Assembly: GCA_019321725.1 (NCBI GenBank)
Contig: CM033111.1
Span: 3,906,001-3,970,000, forward strand
Length of the DNA stretch: 64,000 nt
Source: Paulownia fortunei
Taxonomy: Eukaryota; Streptophyta; Magnoliopsida; Lamiales; Paulowniaceae
Direction of reading: 5' to 3'
Made by a program: the position numbers and the translations under genes. Positions 1 through 13,400 of this stretch are shown here, one piece after another; positions within the stretch are counted from its first letter, which is position 1; every line of letters starts with the position of its first letter. The notes under the pieces are model-generated. The model was given only the letters and a program-made list of their open reading frames with translations. It ran no database searches and had not been told where the DNA came from.

Positions 1-3000
1 CATGGAGAGAAGTTGAAAAATAAAAGATCAAAACAACTATTTTTATGCCCTTGTAGAAGGCTGACAAAAGGACAAAAGAAGAAGTAAATCCCATCAGCCA
101 CTTACCATATGCTGCAGGATTTGAATTTCAAGTCACCAGTAAATGAGAAAAGAAGAAGAGAATTCTGTGATTACATGTAAACTATGGAGAGAAACTGAGA
201 AAGAAGATGGGCGGTGAGAGTGAAGGAAACCAACTCTACAGAATAGAGGAAAGGAAACAGACGTGCTTGCTAAAAGGTTTAGGTGTTGTAGCCTGTGAAC
301 AAATTATTAAGGGGAAGATTTCAGTATTAAGCTGCATATAGCTGAAAGAAGTTAACCTTCCTGAAAATATTGTTTACTTAATACATGTGATGAAGATATA
401 AGCAGAATGGACTGAACACTAGTAGTAGAAACAGATCCCGACTGGCATCAAGAAGCCACATAAACAGTCAAGCCATAATAAATATTAGAGTAATAACACG
501 CCGTTTTGGATAACCAAAAATCGCTCATTCTGGGGGAATTTTGGATCATAAAGAAGTGGAGATGCGGCAGATAAAGATAGGGCCAAGTACCAAAGCCATT
601 GGCAATGATGAGGGAATAGTATGTAGTGCCTGCGATCTTTTTCAGTTGTTCTTTGATCTGTTGTAACCATCACAATTATAAATGGCATGGATATAATGAT
701 AGATGGAAGCTGAAAATTATGTCCTCAATTCTCATCTCCTCCATCAACTTTCCTCTCTCATTCTCTTCTAAATTCTTCCAAATCCTTACATAAAACCGTG
801 GCCTAAGTTCCTTTCATGAGCAAATTAATTTCGCCTCAAAATTAAAATAGGTAAAATACAAACTCAAACATCATATTATGCTATTTTAGTCCTTTAACTT
901 TCCTTTATGATAATTTAACCCTTTAAGTTTCATTCTCTAAACCAGGACACACATATGAAGTACTCGATTACACCAATGAGAGAATCCTTCCTGCAGAATT
1001 CAGCAGTACTTATTCACACACATCAATTTATCTCAACTGTTGGACAAAGGATGAAAAAGCGAAAATCAACCTCCATTGACATTTTTTTACTATTTAGGGA
1101 ACACTAATTTATCGTTTAAACCGCTCAACAAAATAACCCACTTTGGATCCCATCCAAATGATAAAAATTACCTCTTTTTTAAATTTGAGGGACAATTTCT
1201 GTGCAAAATTGCTTTTTCACTAATTAATACAAATCAATATTGGATACTTATAAAAAAAAATCCAAAATTCAAAATTTTAAATTAGTGATTTCAGTTATAT
1301 AAATTACATCCAGAGCCTCAAAATTTTGTTGGGCAATTCATCATCAACATGCAAAAATTCCAAGAAAAAATAATACACGAAATACCCAGAAGGAGAAATA
1401 GCAAGCTCGAGAAAAGAATACATAAACAAGAGATTATTCATACAATAAAGTCAAGCTTTTTCCAGACTATATTGAATAGTTGACGAAATTAATACCTGTA
1501 AAATTCAGGGAGTTCTCCGAAGGTGAATTTCTGATTTTGGAAGAATATATTCTTTTGCAAGACTTAAAAGAACTAAAATGAAGCGGCCGCTTGATGCATT
1601 GGCAGAGCGGTGGGCCGAATTTGTGACGAAATTACCCTTGGGCCATGGCCCTTTAAAATTGGTGAATATGGAGTTCTCAATGCAATATGGGCTTGGACCA
1701 ATGGATCCAACCCAACCCAACCTATTTTGATTTAGGGTGGGTCGTAATTTTTGAAATGGAATTAATTATTTAGTAACACTATGCCCTATTTTATTTTCCA
1801 CTAGCTTACCCTAATTAAATAATTTATTTAGCTAGGGCAGCAATGGGTTATTGAAAGTGGATTATTAATGCATCCATAAATTTTGACTTTTTAAGCATAT
1901 ATTCCTATAATAAAAGAAAATGAAATTTTGTTGCAACTTGGACTTAGTTGTCATGCTTCTTGTCATCATATCACTAGAAGATCATGATTTTTACATTTTG
2001 GAGTGTCTTTTCCTCCTTAATTGGTAGTTTATATTTTTTATTTTTATTTGATATTTTATCTTTTATTTTTAGTTGCAGACACACATCAAGTGTGTAAAAA
2101 ATAGTTTTTTTCGAAAAACAAATGAATAAAAAAATAATTTAAAATAGTTTTAATATTGTTTTCACTAAAATTCACCTTAATGCATGTACGAGAAGAGGCA
2201 TTCCAAGGAGTGAGTCATTTTCAAGTCCACGACTCTAGCATACATTGATAGATTTTCTGCCACAAACCTTGCCAAGATTTCTCTTCTGAAAAACAGGTAT
2301 GGTGTGAAATGGATAACTCCACATCGTATTTATTCACTATGATCATATATGTAAGAATATATTTTCTTTTGTTTTTGTCTTGATCCATATATCCACCTGC
2401 ATTTGTTGTAAATAAACCACAGCCCAAATGTTCCTTTTACCAATGTTTTTATAATCGGACTGGTGATGAAGCCGATCTTATTAAATTAGCGGTTCAATCG
2501 GTCGGATAGGTTCAACAGGCGGTTGGACCGGTTTAATAAAAATTAATTATATTTTTTATTTTTTTTATATAAAATGATAATATAATAGATTAATTGAATA
2601 CTGATATATTTTAAATATAAAATTAAATAAATAGTTACATAAAAATACATATAACAAAACAGAAAAATTAAATAATCACATAAATATAACAAAATATCAA
2701 ATTTAAACCTTTATAAAAATTTAAAATAAAAAATAAAAAAATTATAAAAATCAGTCAAAACTGGTTTTGGCCGGTCAAAACTATTTTTGAGAAAAATTAG
2801 ACTTAACCGACCTCCAATTTTTGATTAAATTGGTTGGATCAGCCGGTCCAGTTCGATTTTGAAAATATTGCCTATGACATTTACATCTTGTACACAAGCA
2901 ATCAAAATACTTTTCTTTTCTTTTTTTTTTTCCTCTTTTGGTCCAAACTTTAGTTCGTTATGGGCATGGGTGATTTTGTAATCGGGGAAGAAAAAATTAC

Positions 3001-4630
3001 CAAAGAAATGGGCAGTTTTGGTTGGGACAGAAGTGCGATTTTATGGGCACAACAGAATGTACTGTGTTTTCTGTGGCTGTACTGTACGTATCATGTTCTC
3101 AATAAGTTTATTTATTTATTTATTTTTGTTATTTAACCTACCAAATAAGTAAAGTAATAAATATTGAATCTTGTCATAGTAGTAGTAGAGTTTCATAAAT
3201 GCTAGACATGGAGTTCATTATGTGCTTTATTGACTGATACGTGTCCGTTCACTATTTTTCATAATTCATGGTTAGTTCAATGAAAAAATAAAAAATAAAA
3301 ATAAAAATAATAGTAGGTGGAGCATATATTGCTCGATGAGACATCCAGTACACTTCACTAGTTCACGTAAAACTTGTAGTGGTAGAAAGTATAATTATGG
3401 AGAAATTAATATGTTGACCCCAACTTAGGATACCGAAAGCAAAATTTATATTTGTCCTCGCCCAAGAAAAAAAAAATATTAGAAATAAAATATTAAACAA
3501 CAAGTTAAACGATAATATAAAAATAGTCACTAATAATACGCAATAAAAACATACAAAAATATTTAGCTTGAAATTGAAATTCTTCTAAAAAACTCAATTA
3601 TTCTTATCCCTTAAGAATTTTGGGTCGACACTTATCTCTCTCAGTATTCATCTCAACCATCTCAAAGCAAATGATTTTTCCTGTAAACTTAATTTGTTAA
3701 ACAAGAGTATGAGGGGCGTGGACAACAAGAGTGTTTAAGATTGCCAAATTTAGCTAATCCATTCCTAATCTCACATTCGATAAATTTCATTTTTACTCCT
3801 TTATTTACTGTTACTAATATTTTCTGGAAGAAGGGGAGTGGAAGAGGGGACCAAGATTCACTGTCGTGAACTTCAAACAGGTATTATTAAAAAGAGACAA
3901 ATCCTACCAAAAAGGTCAACTTCAAGTAAGAGAGCAAGAAACTGACCTGCGCAGAGAGAAATATAAGATTGGATCAATGGCTAATTCTCATCCCAAGCTA
4001 GAGGGCCCCACTCGAAATCCCACAATTAGACATGCAACCAATCAACAGCCAGATATTAGGATCAAATTTTCTGTCCAAGCCAATAAGAGAACATACAAGG
4101 CCCCTTGTGTGTTCCCAAACCACAGCGTTTGATTTTATTTTCATTCTTCATTTTTTTTCCAAAATAAAATTTAATATTTAAAATTATTTTCTCTTCAAAA
4201 TACATCGTCCAAATATGTTCCAAAATTACTACATAATACATTTTCAAAATTAAAAAATATTTTCTCAAAACCTCCCATATCAAATTCAAACATTGGCCTC
4301 ATTTCGATCAGTTCCAGGCCTGATCGATCCAAGACTGCATCACCATTAATTTATTTACTCCTTGTAAAAAGCCCATATAATAAAAGTTGATATTTTTACT
4401 AATTTCCAATTGACTAAGAAAGAACATGACATGGGAAAGCAAACCTCCCAGAAGAGGGCAAAAAGTGCATCCAAGAAAAGCTAATGCAAATAATTGAACT
4501 GAAATTTTCAACTTCCATACATAAACATGAAAGCCAACATGAGTTTTCTTGCCTTTTGGTGTTGCACATTTTCCTTGATTTGATTGCCCATTTGAGCCTT
4601 CAAGTTTCATCCCTGATATAGCACAAACAT
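1..4630. other. Intergenic region left of the COL gene
   Basis: No gene is supported here. The sequence is AT-rich with scattered stops in all frames. It holds the MITE described at 2441-2870 and a possible short AT-rich element near 4125-4300, whose ends resemble the 'caaac...ggcct' termini of other elements in this window. Positions 1-700 contain isolated splice-like signals on the minus strand (for example a GTAAGT-type donor near 105) that could belong to UTR exons of a gene outside the window, but no coding frame could be joined. Confidence 0.6.
2441..2870. mobile_element. Non-autonomous DNA transposon (MITE), about 430 bp
   Basis: The first bases, CAATGTTTTTATAATCGGAC, and the reverse complement of the last bases, CAATATTTTCAAAATCGAAC, form imperfect terminal inverted repeats of about 25 bp. 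Inside the ends lie mirrored 'ggttcaatcggt / accgg' blocks flanking an AT-rich core with no ORF. Short elements built from 'aaccggtt' blocks are common in dicot genomes. No convincing target-site duplication is visible, so the superfamily is left open. Confidence 0.6.
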
Positions 4631-6529
4631 ATGCAAGAACTGAAATCCATGGTTTCAGACAGAAAATTGGCTAATGCTGTCGGCGGAAAATCGGCTAGAG
4701 CCTGCGATAACTGTATAAGAAAAAGGGCTCGCTGGTATTGTGCTGCTGATGATGCATTCTTATGCCAATCTTGTGATTCTTCTGTTCACTCAGCGAACCC
4801 TTTGGCTCGTAGGCACGAAAGGGTCCGTCTCAAAACTGCATCAATTAATTCTTTTGATGACGAAAAATCCAAAGCAAGATTTCAGATTTCTGTGCCCTCT
4901 TGGCATCAGGGTTTCACCAGAAAAGCTCGAACTCCAAGGCAGAAAAAGTATGGGAAATTCGATTCTGAGGAGCCCATCAGCAGGATTAATAATCCTCTTC
5001 ACCTCGTGCCTGAAATTTGCAGCGAAGAGAACTCCCATGAAGAAAACGAGGAGCAGCTTCTTTATAGGGTTCCCATATTCGATCCCTTCGTTGCAGAATT
5101 ATGCACTTCTGCCAATTCAAATGAGGCTGCAGTGAACACCGTTCACAATGATGCAGAAACAACACAAGGTTTCGGGCATGAATCCAAAGCGGCAAATGAT
5201 TTTAGCCAAGAAATGAACCATTTAGAAGGGATTCTTCCATCTGAAATGGATCTTGCAGAATTTGCAGCAGATGTTGAGAGCTTACTGGGCAAAGGGCTGG
5301 AAGGTGAATCGTTTGATATGGAAGGATTGGGACTCTTGGATTGCGATGAAAAGGGAAAAATATCAATAGAGTGCTCTTTGCAGACTGGAAAGGTAAAAGC
5401 TGAATATGAAGAGGTTGGAGATGTGGCCATGGCTCAGGAAAATCATCAAATTGATGTAGAACTTGATATGGGAAGAGAAACTTTTGAGCTGAACTTCGAC
5501 TACGAATATTCACCGATTACATGTGAAGAAGAAGATAATAAAGCACAACATGAAGAGCCAGTTGCCAGGAACAGTTTTGAGGACTGCAAAGTGGATGATT
5601 CCATTAAGACCCTTTTGAAGCTTGACTACGAGGCTGTCCTGTCAGCTTGGGACGACCAAAAGTCTCCTTGGACAACCGGAGAACGGCCGGAATTGAATTC
5701 CGGTGACTGCTGGCCTGATTACTTGGTATGGTTTTTCAGTTTCTTCCTCCATCCTATTATCTTTATGCTTGTCTTTATTTTTGTTAAACTTCATGTTATT
5801 TTACATAACAAAATAACTATATGTGATCTAGAAAATTTCCAAGTATTGTTTCGCTTTCCTGGAACAGAAAAATTAAATTTCATTTAATATATGAAAACGG
5901 AAAAATTAGCATTCAAACAGAACTTTTGCTTTTGGTTTCTTCGCCCATGAATTCATATATCATGCTATATACTTTGGCTAGGTGCACTACACCAAACGCG
6001 GTTATAATTTACAAGTTTGTATTAGATGCACAAATTATAGAGTATTTTCTATTTTACTCTTGAAGTGTTTTAAGGGCCAAGTTAATTATCGCACTCTTGA
6101 AATCTGTAATGTGATTGATACTCCATTTCATATTGCAATACAATTAATATAAAATAAATGTATTGAATCATATTATATTATGAAGAATATACAATTAGCG
6201 TGTGTATTGTTGGTATTGTATATATTTAAGCTTTACTATATTAATTATGGTGAACCCATTACTGATACTTTCAATTTCAGGGTACAAGTGGAACAATGCA
6301 TGTACATGGAGACATGGGAATGATGAGTGCCCATGCGGCGGCAATGGCCGATGGAGGGAGAGAAGCGAGGGTGTCTAGGTATAGAGAGAAGCGGCGAACC
6401 AGGTTGTTTTCCAAGAAAATAAGGTACGAGGTTCGAAAATTGAATGCTGAGAAGAGGCCCCGGATGAAAGGGAGATTCGTTAAGAGAGCAACTTTTGTGG
6501 CACCTGCTTTCACTTTGCTCAATAAATAG
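4631..6529 (+). CDS. COL: CONSTANS-like zinc finger protein (one B-box plus CCT), two exons
   Basis: Exon 1 is 4631-5725 and exon 2 is 6281-6529. The 555-bp phase-0 intron has a GTATGG donor and a TTTCAG acceptor. The joined product is 447 aa. Residues 25-62 form a B-box zinc finger with ligands C25, C28, C37, D40, C45, C48, H53 and H62. Residues about 392-435 form a CCT domain rich in Arg and Lys, needed in this family for nuclear import and for DNA or NF-Y binding. The middle is acidic and low in complexity. One B-box plus CCT places it with BBX group III (Arabidopsis COL6, COL7, COL8, COL16); I infer that from architecture only. Members are nuclear transcriptional regulators in light, flowering, pigment and branching pathways. 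The start at 4631 is the first ATG; M7 is an alternative start. Exon 1 also reads through into the intron to a stop at 5887, so intron retention would give a 418-aa form lacking CCT. Confidence 0.93.
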
Positions 6530-7818
6530 GTAAGATAGTAACTAACTGCCAGGCCTGACTACTTGTTCGTAGTACATATACTGGCATATGCTGTAAATAA
6601 CAATAAACTTACATATATATAGCAGTACTATATAATTTTTGCATGTTTATTTGCTAGTATCAATCCCAGTTACGAAAGTAAATATTTATTTGTTTATATT
6701 AAACTTTTATATGTGTCGAATCGTAAGATGGACTCTCTAGAATTGGTATAAGTAAGATAGAATCAAGTGCATACAAAAACTACATATAATTAGAGTATAT
6801 TTTACTTTTGATATAGTTGTTGTGCTGGAAATTAGATTGAAACCTCTGTTAGATTTACATGGATGTAATTTTGGTTGTCATGCAGTGAGATGAAAATAGT
6901 TCAAGTTCGTTAAACTTGCTGGAAACTCAAACTTATGGGAACTTTTTCTCTTTTCTTTTTAATTATGACAAAGTGGAAGCGACAAATTTTGAAGAATTTG
7001 AAGAACTCATTTTCAAGTTTTAAGAGGTATTTCGTCAAAATATGCTAAATGCAATTTATTTCTGAATTGGAATTAATGAAAAATATTAGAATTCAATATG
7101 TATTCAATTAACACAATCCCAACTTAGATCAAACATGCCTGAATTTGGGTTGACTTAGAAAATTATGTTGCTTGTCTCAAATGTACTCTAAGAAAAACGT
7201 AAAATATCAGGTCCAGAAAATAATAAAAATTAAAAATCTACGAAAATAGGTGAGACAAAATATTTGGACGGGGCCAAAATGGTGGAATTTCGAGTCGACT
7301 GTTAGGGCAACATAAGGGCATAGGTTTGTGTCACAAAGACGAGTGCATATGTAGATCATCGTCTTCGAATTAAAAGTTAAGATCATTTAAAGTTTCACCG
7401 ACAAACCACGCAAATAGATGACTTCTGTTTAGATTTTTACCAATATTCAAGCGTTCCCAAATTAATTCCCTCTTGTTTTACATCAAATTCTTTAAAAAGA
7501 TTGATTGTCATTACGTGCAAATCTTCTGAGAATTGATTAATGTGCTGTGTAAGCGTTCACATTGTTTAACATTGTAGTAATTGATAAACATGTAAACCCT
7601 CACACAACAACGAAATCATATTTTTCCAAGCAAAAAAAGCGTCATCTCTTCGGATCAACCTTATTTTCAGTTTCATTTAAGTTTGGATTTTGCCATAATA
7701 TCGTAAGAATTCTTATTTTCATTCCTGATTAAAGATTTTCCCAAATTCTAAGCTCTACTATCTCGCAATTCGTTGAGTGCAAAAAGCTTTAGAAGTTTGT
7801 CCTTTCTTTTGAGGACGA

Positions 7819-7837
7819 CCCCCCCCCCCCCCCCCCC
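7819..7837. repeat. Poly-C homopolymer (C19)
   Basis: Uninterrupted run of 19 C. The open frame reading through it is an artefact of low complexity. Confidence 0.95.
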
Positions 7838-9235
7838 ACTCTCCTCTACAAACACAATTAATTGCTAAAAGGGAAGTGGAACTTATTTGAATTCTTGCAA
7901 CATCAATTATACCAAAACCACAACAATATGCTGAACCTTTTCGTTTGAACAACTTCCCTTACAAAACTTTTTTAGTAAATAATTCAAACTTGATTTGAAT
8001 GCAGAAGCAGGTAGAAAAGACAGAAGCTGAGAGTGGGCCTGCAATTAAATTTTAGACCTGGCCTTTTCTCATCATTGTTCGTGGTTGACATGCATAAGTA
8101 GGTCCCTGTTGCTAAGCCATTTCTGATTGTAAGATAACGCAACAACCTATGCCCCCATCACACCTCAGTGAGACAGTGACCTTTTTTACTGAGGAAAAAG
8201 GACTGATCAGTGCCCACATTGATACATCTTCAGTCGGTCTATTTTCTAAAGCCAAAACTACCTTCCATGCATGATTTTTTTTTTCCTCGTAACAATTTTG
8301 TGGTAGTCTTGAAATGGTCACTATGAATTGGTATGAGGGAATGGTTAGAGCTTAATTAGAATTAAAATTGCAGTATCCTCTTTAATACCATCATATTTTC
8401 ATCCAAATAATTGAGTGTAAATAATATTGGGTCGAATTATTCATTTATAAATGAGTCAAACTAAGTTGGTACATATGGGGATGAGATATGCATATGGTCT
8501 GTTCAGAACATTTATTGAAAGAGTTTTTTAGAAATACCATTTTGAGAAAGACAATCAATTTTTTTTATAATATTTGATATTTTAGTTTGATAAAAAATAT
8601 AAATATATGTTATACAAGGTAATTATATCACTCTCTACAATATGAATAAATCTTCTCTTACATGGAGATATGTAATTTTACTATAATTAAATCCCCCAAA
8701 ATATATTTGATATCTTGATATTCCCCATGAGATCATGGATTTCTAATTAGAGAATCGGAAGAACCATGCTAGGAAGACATTCTGAAGTTCCTTCTAATAC
8801 TTTGTTGTTTTGCCGATTAAATATTACTGGTAAGAACTTGAATCACGGTAAAAATCATGTAAAAAAGGTAAGGGTATTTGATATTTAATTTTGTACGCAT
8901 CAAAGTGACGTTGTAAATGGAGAACAACATTTTTTTTTTTTAACTATTCTCACTGACAAAGACGCCCTTCTATTATATGCGTGAATTTTATTTTATTTTC
9001 CTTCTCTTAATCACATCCACTCAAGGTGTATGAACTCTGATGAGTGGTCTTTGATTTTTAATTATTCCTTTGTTTTGAGTTTTTTGCATTCATTTTAGAT
9101 ATTTTTCTTTGAATATAATCTACATGTCACCGCAAAATTTGTTAAAGTTAGTATCACAATAATAATAAAAAAAAATCTTACTACTTAATATATGTAATAA
9201 ATGACAACTTTCACATTATTAAAATCTTCTCACTA

Positions 9236-9257
9236 GTGTGTGTGTGTGTGTGTGTGT
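9236..9257. repeat. (GT)n microsatellite
   Basis: About 11 GT units in intergenic DNA. Confidence 0.95.
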
Positions 9258-10093
9258 AATGACTGGAGCTGAACCTTCCACCCTAATTGTTCCTCTCAGA
9301 CTCAAGCCCACTAATATCAACAAATCTCTACCCTAATGCCAATGCCCTTGGTTTGGGAACTGGAATTATTATGATTATTGGTCTATTTCCAAGGCCCATA
9401 AAATTATTATTATGCATAGAGGAAGTGCTAAGGATGCGGCCCATGCGGGCGTTTTAATTGTTGACCTTTCAGTTCTAATTTTGGTCTTTCCAAAAAAATT
9501 ATAAAAAAAAAAAAGAAATGTTTAACCAATTCTCACTCAAAATAACTTCTCATACACTCTCAGGTGGCCTTGAAATGACAATTTTGTAATTTATTGCTCG
9601 ATGTGTACTCACCCAATTTTCCCACAACTGATAAATTTGAATTTGGTGAAATTTTTAAGTTTGGATGAATTTATTAATTATGTGTATTATATTTTCCAAG
9701 AAAACCTACCCCAATATGAGAATATTTTGCTTAGAAATAGAAATAAATTTCTCTTGATTTCTAGCATTATATATTATGTGCCATGAAAATTTATTTAACT
9801 AGTATATTATTTTCAATTTTTCCCATCCATCAGATAAGTATATTCAACAATCAAGCCTTTATGCGGCTAAACTACTCCGATAGCCTTTCAATATAGAGAA
9901 AAAATAAAATAAAATAAGGGTGCCAAAACATACTGCTACCTGAAGTTTAGCAACGAAGAAAAATGCTGAAAATTTTAGCCATCTAATAAATATAACTGAG
10001 TAAAGTCCACTCGAATTTTATTTTTTCTATTACACATCAGGTTCAACTTACCCACCATATATATATCATTTTGTCAATCAATCTTGATACAAT

Positions 10094-10400
10094 GAGCCTA
10101 TTTCTTTTAATTTTTAAAGGATATCTTTCTATATTTTACTATTTGAAATTATAAAAAAATTATTCGTTTTATTTATTTCCATAAAAAATACAAATTATTA
10201 TCATTTTTAAAATTATTAATATTTTACGTATTTTCATGTAGAAATAATATAAAATAAATATATTTTTTATTTCAAATATATTTTTCAAATTATTAACATA
10301 ACTAATTCAAATATATTTTTTATTTCTTAAATAAAAATCTAATAAAAATATTTTCAACCTCAAAAATATTGGAAATATGAAAATAAAACCAAACAGGCTC
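10094..10400. mobile_element. Probable hAT-like MITE, about 307 bp
   Basis: The left end reads gagcctatttcttttaattt and the reverse complement of the right end reads gagcctgtttggttttattt, giving an imperfect terminal inverted repeat. The core is AT-rich with no ORF. The 'GGCCTGTTTGGTTTTATTTTC' style of end recurs at 59570-59832. Superfamily assignment is an inference from end style; no clear 8-bp target duplication was seen. Confidence 0.5.
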
Positions 10401-13400
10401 AGTATTTTCTTATATTTTTTTTAATTCAAAGTTTGGAAGATACTCTTCTATTCATAGTGCATTAGATGTATGAGTAATTACTAAGTATTTTGTTTTACAA
10501 AAAAATAAAAAAATAAAAAAATATTTGCATAAAATACTTGAAGAATGAATATTTCACTTAATGCATTACATTGAAAAACAACATCTATATGCATATTAAA
10601 TATAGTTCTGTAATCAATGGCGTGTGGCCACAGACCATGCGAAATTAGCTTTACAATTCGTGCAACTCATGTTTAGTAGTTAGAGAAACTAATGATTATT
10701 TACTTCAAGAATTAAAAATATCAATACACATGGGATAAACAATAGTATACAATTGAAGTTTACAATTTTTTACTTCCACACTAAGTTTGATAAGAAATTA
10801 TTGTAGTTAATTCACTTATATGGATTTAATAATTCAACACTTCTTAATTTTTTTTTTTGACAAACCTATGATATATGTAGCATTTCTACAAAAAATAAAA
10901 TAAAAACTTATCACATTTGCCACATTTGAAATGGTTAATAGAACAATTTAATTTGCATGGAATTACAAAACTGTATTTTCTAAAATATGGTTGTATTTAT
11001 ATGAATTCGTCGTAGCAGTCCTCACGTGGGTTTTTGGTTCAAGATTCTCGTACCAGGTGGTATAATTCGTACATAGATCGATTTGGACTGACTAAATCTA
11101 ATCATAAGTTGTACCATTTCTTAATGATCAAAGATGCCTTTCACACATGTTATTGTCTACGATAGGGGGGTTAGTAGTTGTTAAAAATAATAGAATTAAT
11201 TGAATAATTTAATCTTGGCGTGTGGCAGGCACAAGCCCCTCCAAGTTGGTACTACCCTTGGAAAAGAGAGGAATATAAAATTTAATGAACACGTAGACAA
11301 TGTTTATAAAACTTGTAAGTTACAACCAAATAATAAAGGGTTTGTTGGGGGTACCCTATGTATGTATATTCTTGGCTTGACCTGGAGGCTGGAATCCCCA
11401 AGAGTCATCGGATGGCTGCGATTGTAACATCCAATGGCTATAAACTAAACCGCTGGAAGTAACCCTAGATTCAAGAATATTCAAAGAGCCGTCTCTCTCC
11501 ATAAAGGACGAGTCAAAGTAATTTCTTACTAACACTTGTATTTATAATTTTATTAATTATGAGTTTGAGTAATTTAAAATAAAATTGAGAAATAAATTAG
11601 TAATCTTTTTTAAAAGAAAAAGAAATTATCCATCTATAAATACACCTTTCCCTATATAAGTATATACACTTGAAATTATGTTGTACAGATTCATTGAATT
11701 GCCAAGTCTCAGTGATTGGGACATAAAGATTAAGAAAGTGACGAGGAAGTTTTTTGGATGACTAAATTCATTAGATTTGTGTGTGAAAATGAAATTTTTA
11801 TACTAATTAGGAGGTGCAACCCTTGCGGCTACTTTACAGTTCTCTCCAAAGATCACTCGAAAAGCCACACGACTTGTTGAAAAGGCCACATTTATTACCA
11901 TAACAACTAATAATAGAGTATTAAAAATCAGTTATAGACATACAGTAAATTTACCCATATTTTTTTATAGGATTTGATCCCAAGATATTATAATTGTAGA
12001 ATATCAGAACAGCAAATGAGCACTCATTAAATAGTGTACGAAATTCAATAATTAGTTTGGTGTCACTTGAGTAATGGTTTATGTAGGACTGAACATCTGT
12101 AGTTCTAAAACTATTTTTATATTTGATATTAATAATACAATTGAAGTCTTTAAACCTTCAAATTTTAGTGTAGTTTGTAGGACATATTTTGGACATCTGT
12201 TGCTGCACGGACAATTAGTTTTAAACTAAAGAAATGATATATAAACTCTAGTAATCATGATTTGACCTTCAATTACCAAATACAATATGCTACGAAATGT
12301 TGTTCACCGTAATGAAAAAACTTGAGAGGAGGAACAGAAGGGAAAATCTTCCCCACTTACCCAGGAAATGGCTACAGGATTTGCCTTAATTTTCCAATTG
12401 CTTACATTTGGAAGTTGACACAACAACCTCTTCGATTCTACAATGTTGATTAATGAAACATTATGTGCAACAATCGAACAAATCTATGCCTTTTAGAACT
12501 TAGGTAAGTTATGGCTCAGGACATCGTTGAAGAGTCGTGGAAAGAAGATGGTCATGTTAATTAAAATCATTATACTGGCCAATAAACTGGAGTTTGAACC
12601 CACATAACTTAAGAAAACCAATCAAGCATGGTCTATTTATGATTTATGTGCGTCATTGTCTGAAAGTTAGCAATTTTTAGACAATGATTTAATCAGTATT
12701 TTACTAGGGGAAAATATGTGGCAACCTGCTCAAGCAAAAGAATTAGGCACTAATATAATCTTCTTCGTCTAAATTAATGATACCAATGTGCCATGGCTCC
12801 ACATGTATGCAGGTGATAATTTTTTTTCGAAAGTCTTGGCACTACGAATCTCGATTCATTAGCTTAAAAAAAAAAAGGAATCTTGATTCCTTCACTAAAT
12901 AAATCGTGATTATTCTTGCAGAAAATCGTCATCCATGTAGTCATCAATCGAATTTTTAAATCGTGAAAATTTTCAAAAACGTTTTCTTTAATCCAGCTTC
13001 TTTATTAAGGAAAAAAAAAAATGGAGCTCATTATACTATGGCGTGTGGCGCGAATGTGTCTATTTATCTCAGATAAGGTCAAGTTGTGCAGGGAGTTAAG
13101 AAATTTGCCACAATAATTATACACAAAATTATACTTAAGTCCCAGTCAAATGTCAAACCAATTATAATAACAAAAATTCCCACTCAGGACGGAGTAACTA
13201 GTTGTGTATGCGAGGAACGAACAACGTTTATGGCATAATTTGTTTTAGTCAAAGCAAATCGTTAGTTTTAGCATATAAATATTTTATTATAAATTTTATT
13301 GTATTTTTTATTATATTATATAAATTATTTATATGTGTAAAATTTTATTTCTAAAATATACACGTAATAATAATTGATGCAATAACATAAAAAAAATATA

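Noticed and set aside
1..3. Minus-strand ATG at the very edge of the window
   Set aside because: Nothing downstream is visible, so a gene start cannot be tested.
485..688. Minus-strand open frame of 67 codons with a hydrophobic middle
   Set aside because: No recognisable motif, no convincing splice partners or promoter; may be UTR or chance.
4308..4610. 100-codon minus-strand frame just upstream of COL
   Set aside because: Lies in the probable promoter/5' UTR of COL, with no recognisable motif and AT-driven composition.
4740..5135. Plus-strand frame overlapping COL exon 1
   Set aside because: Alternative frame inside a gene with clear B-box coding; shadow.
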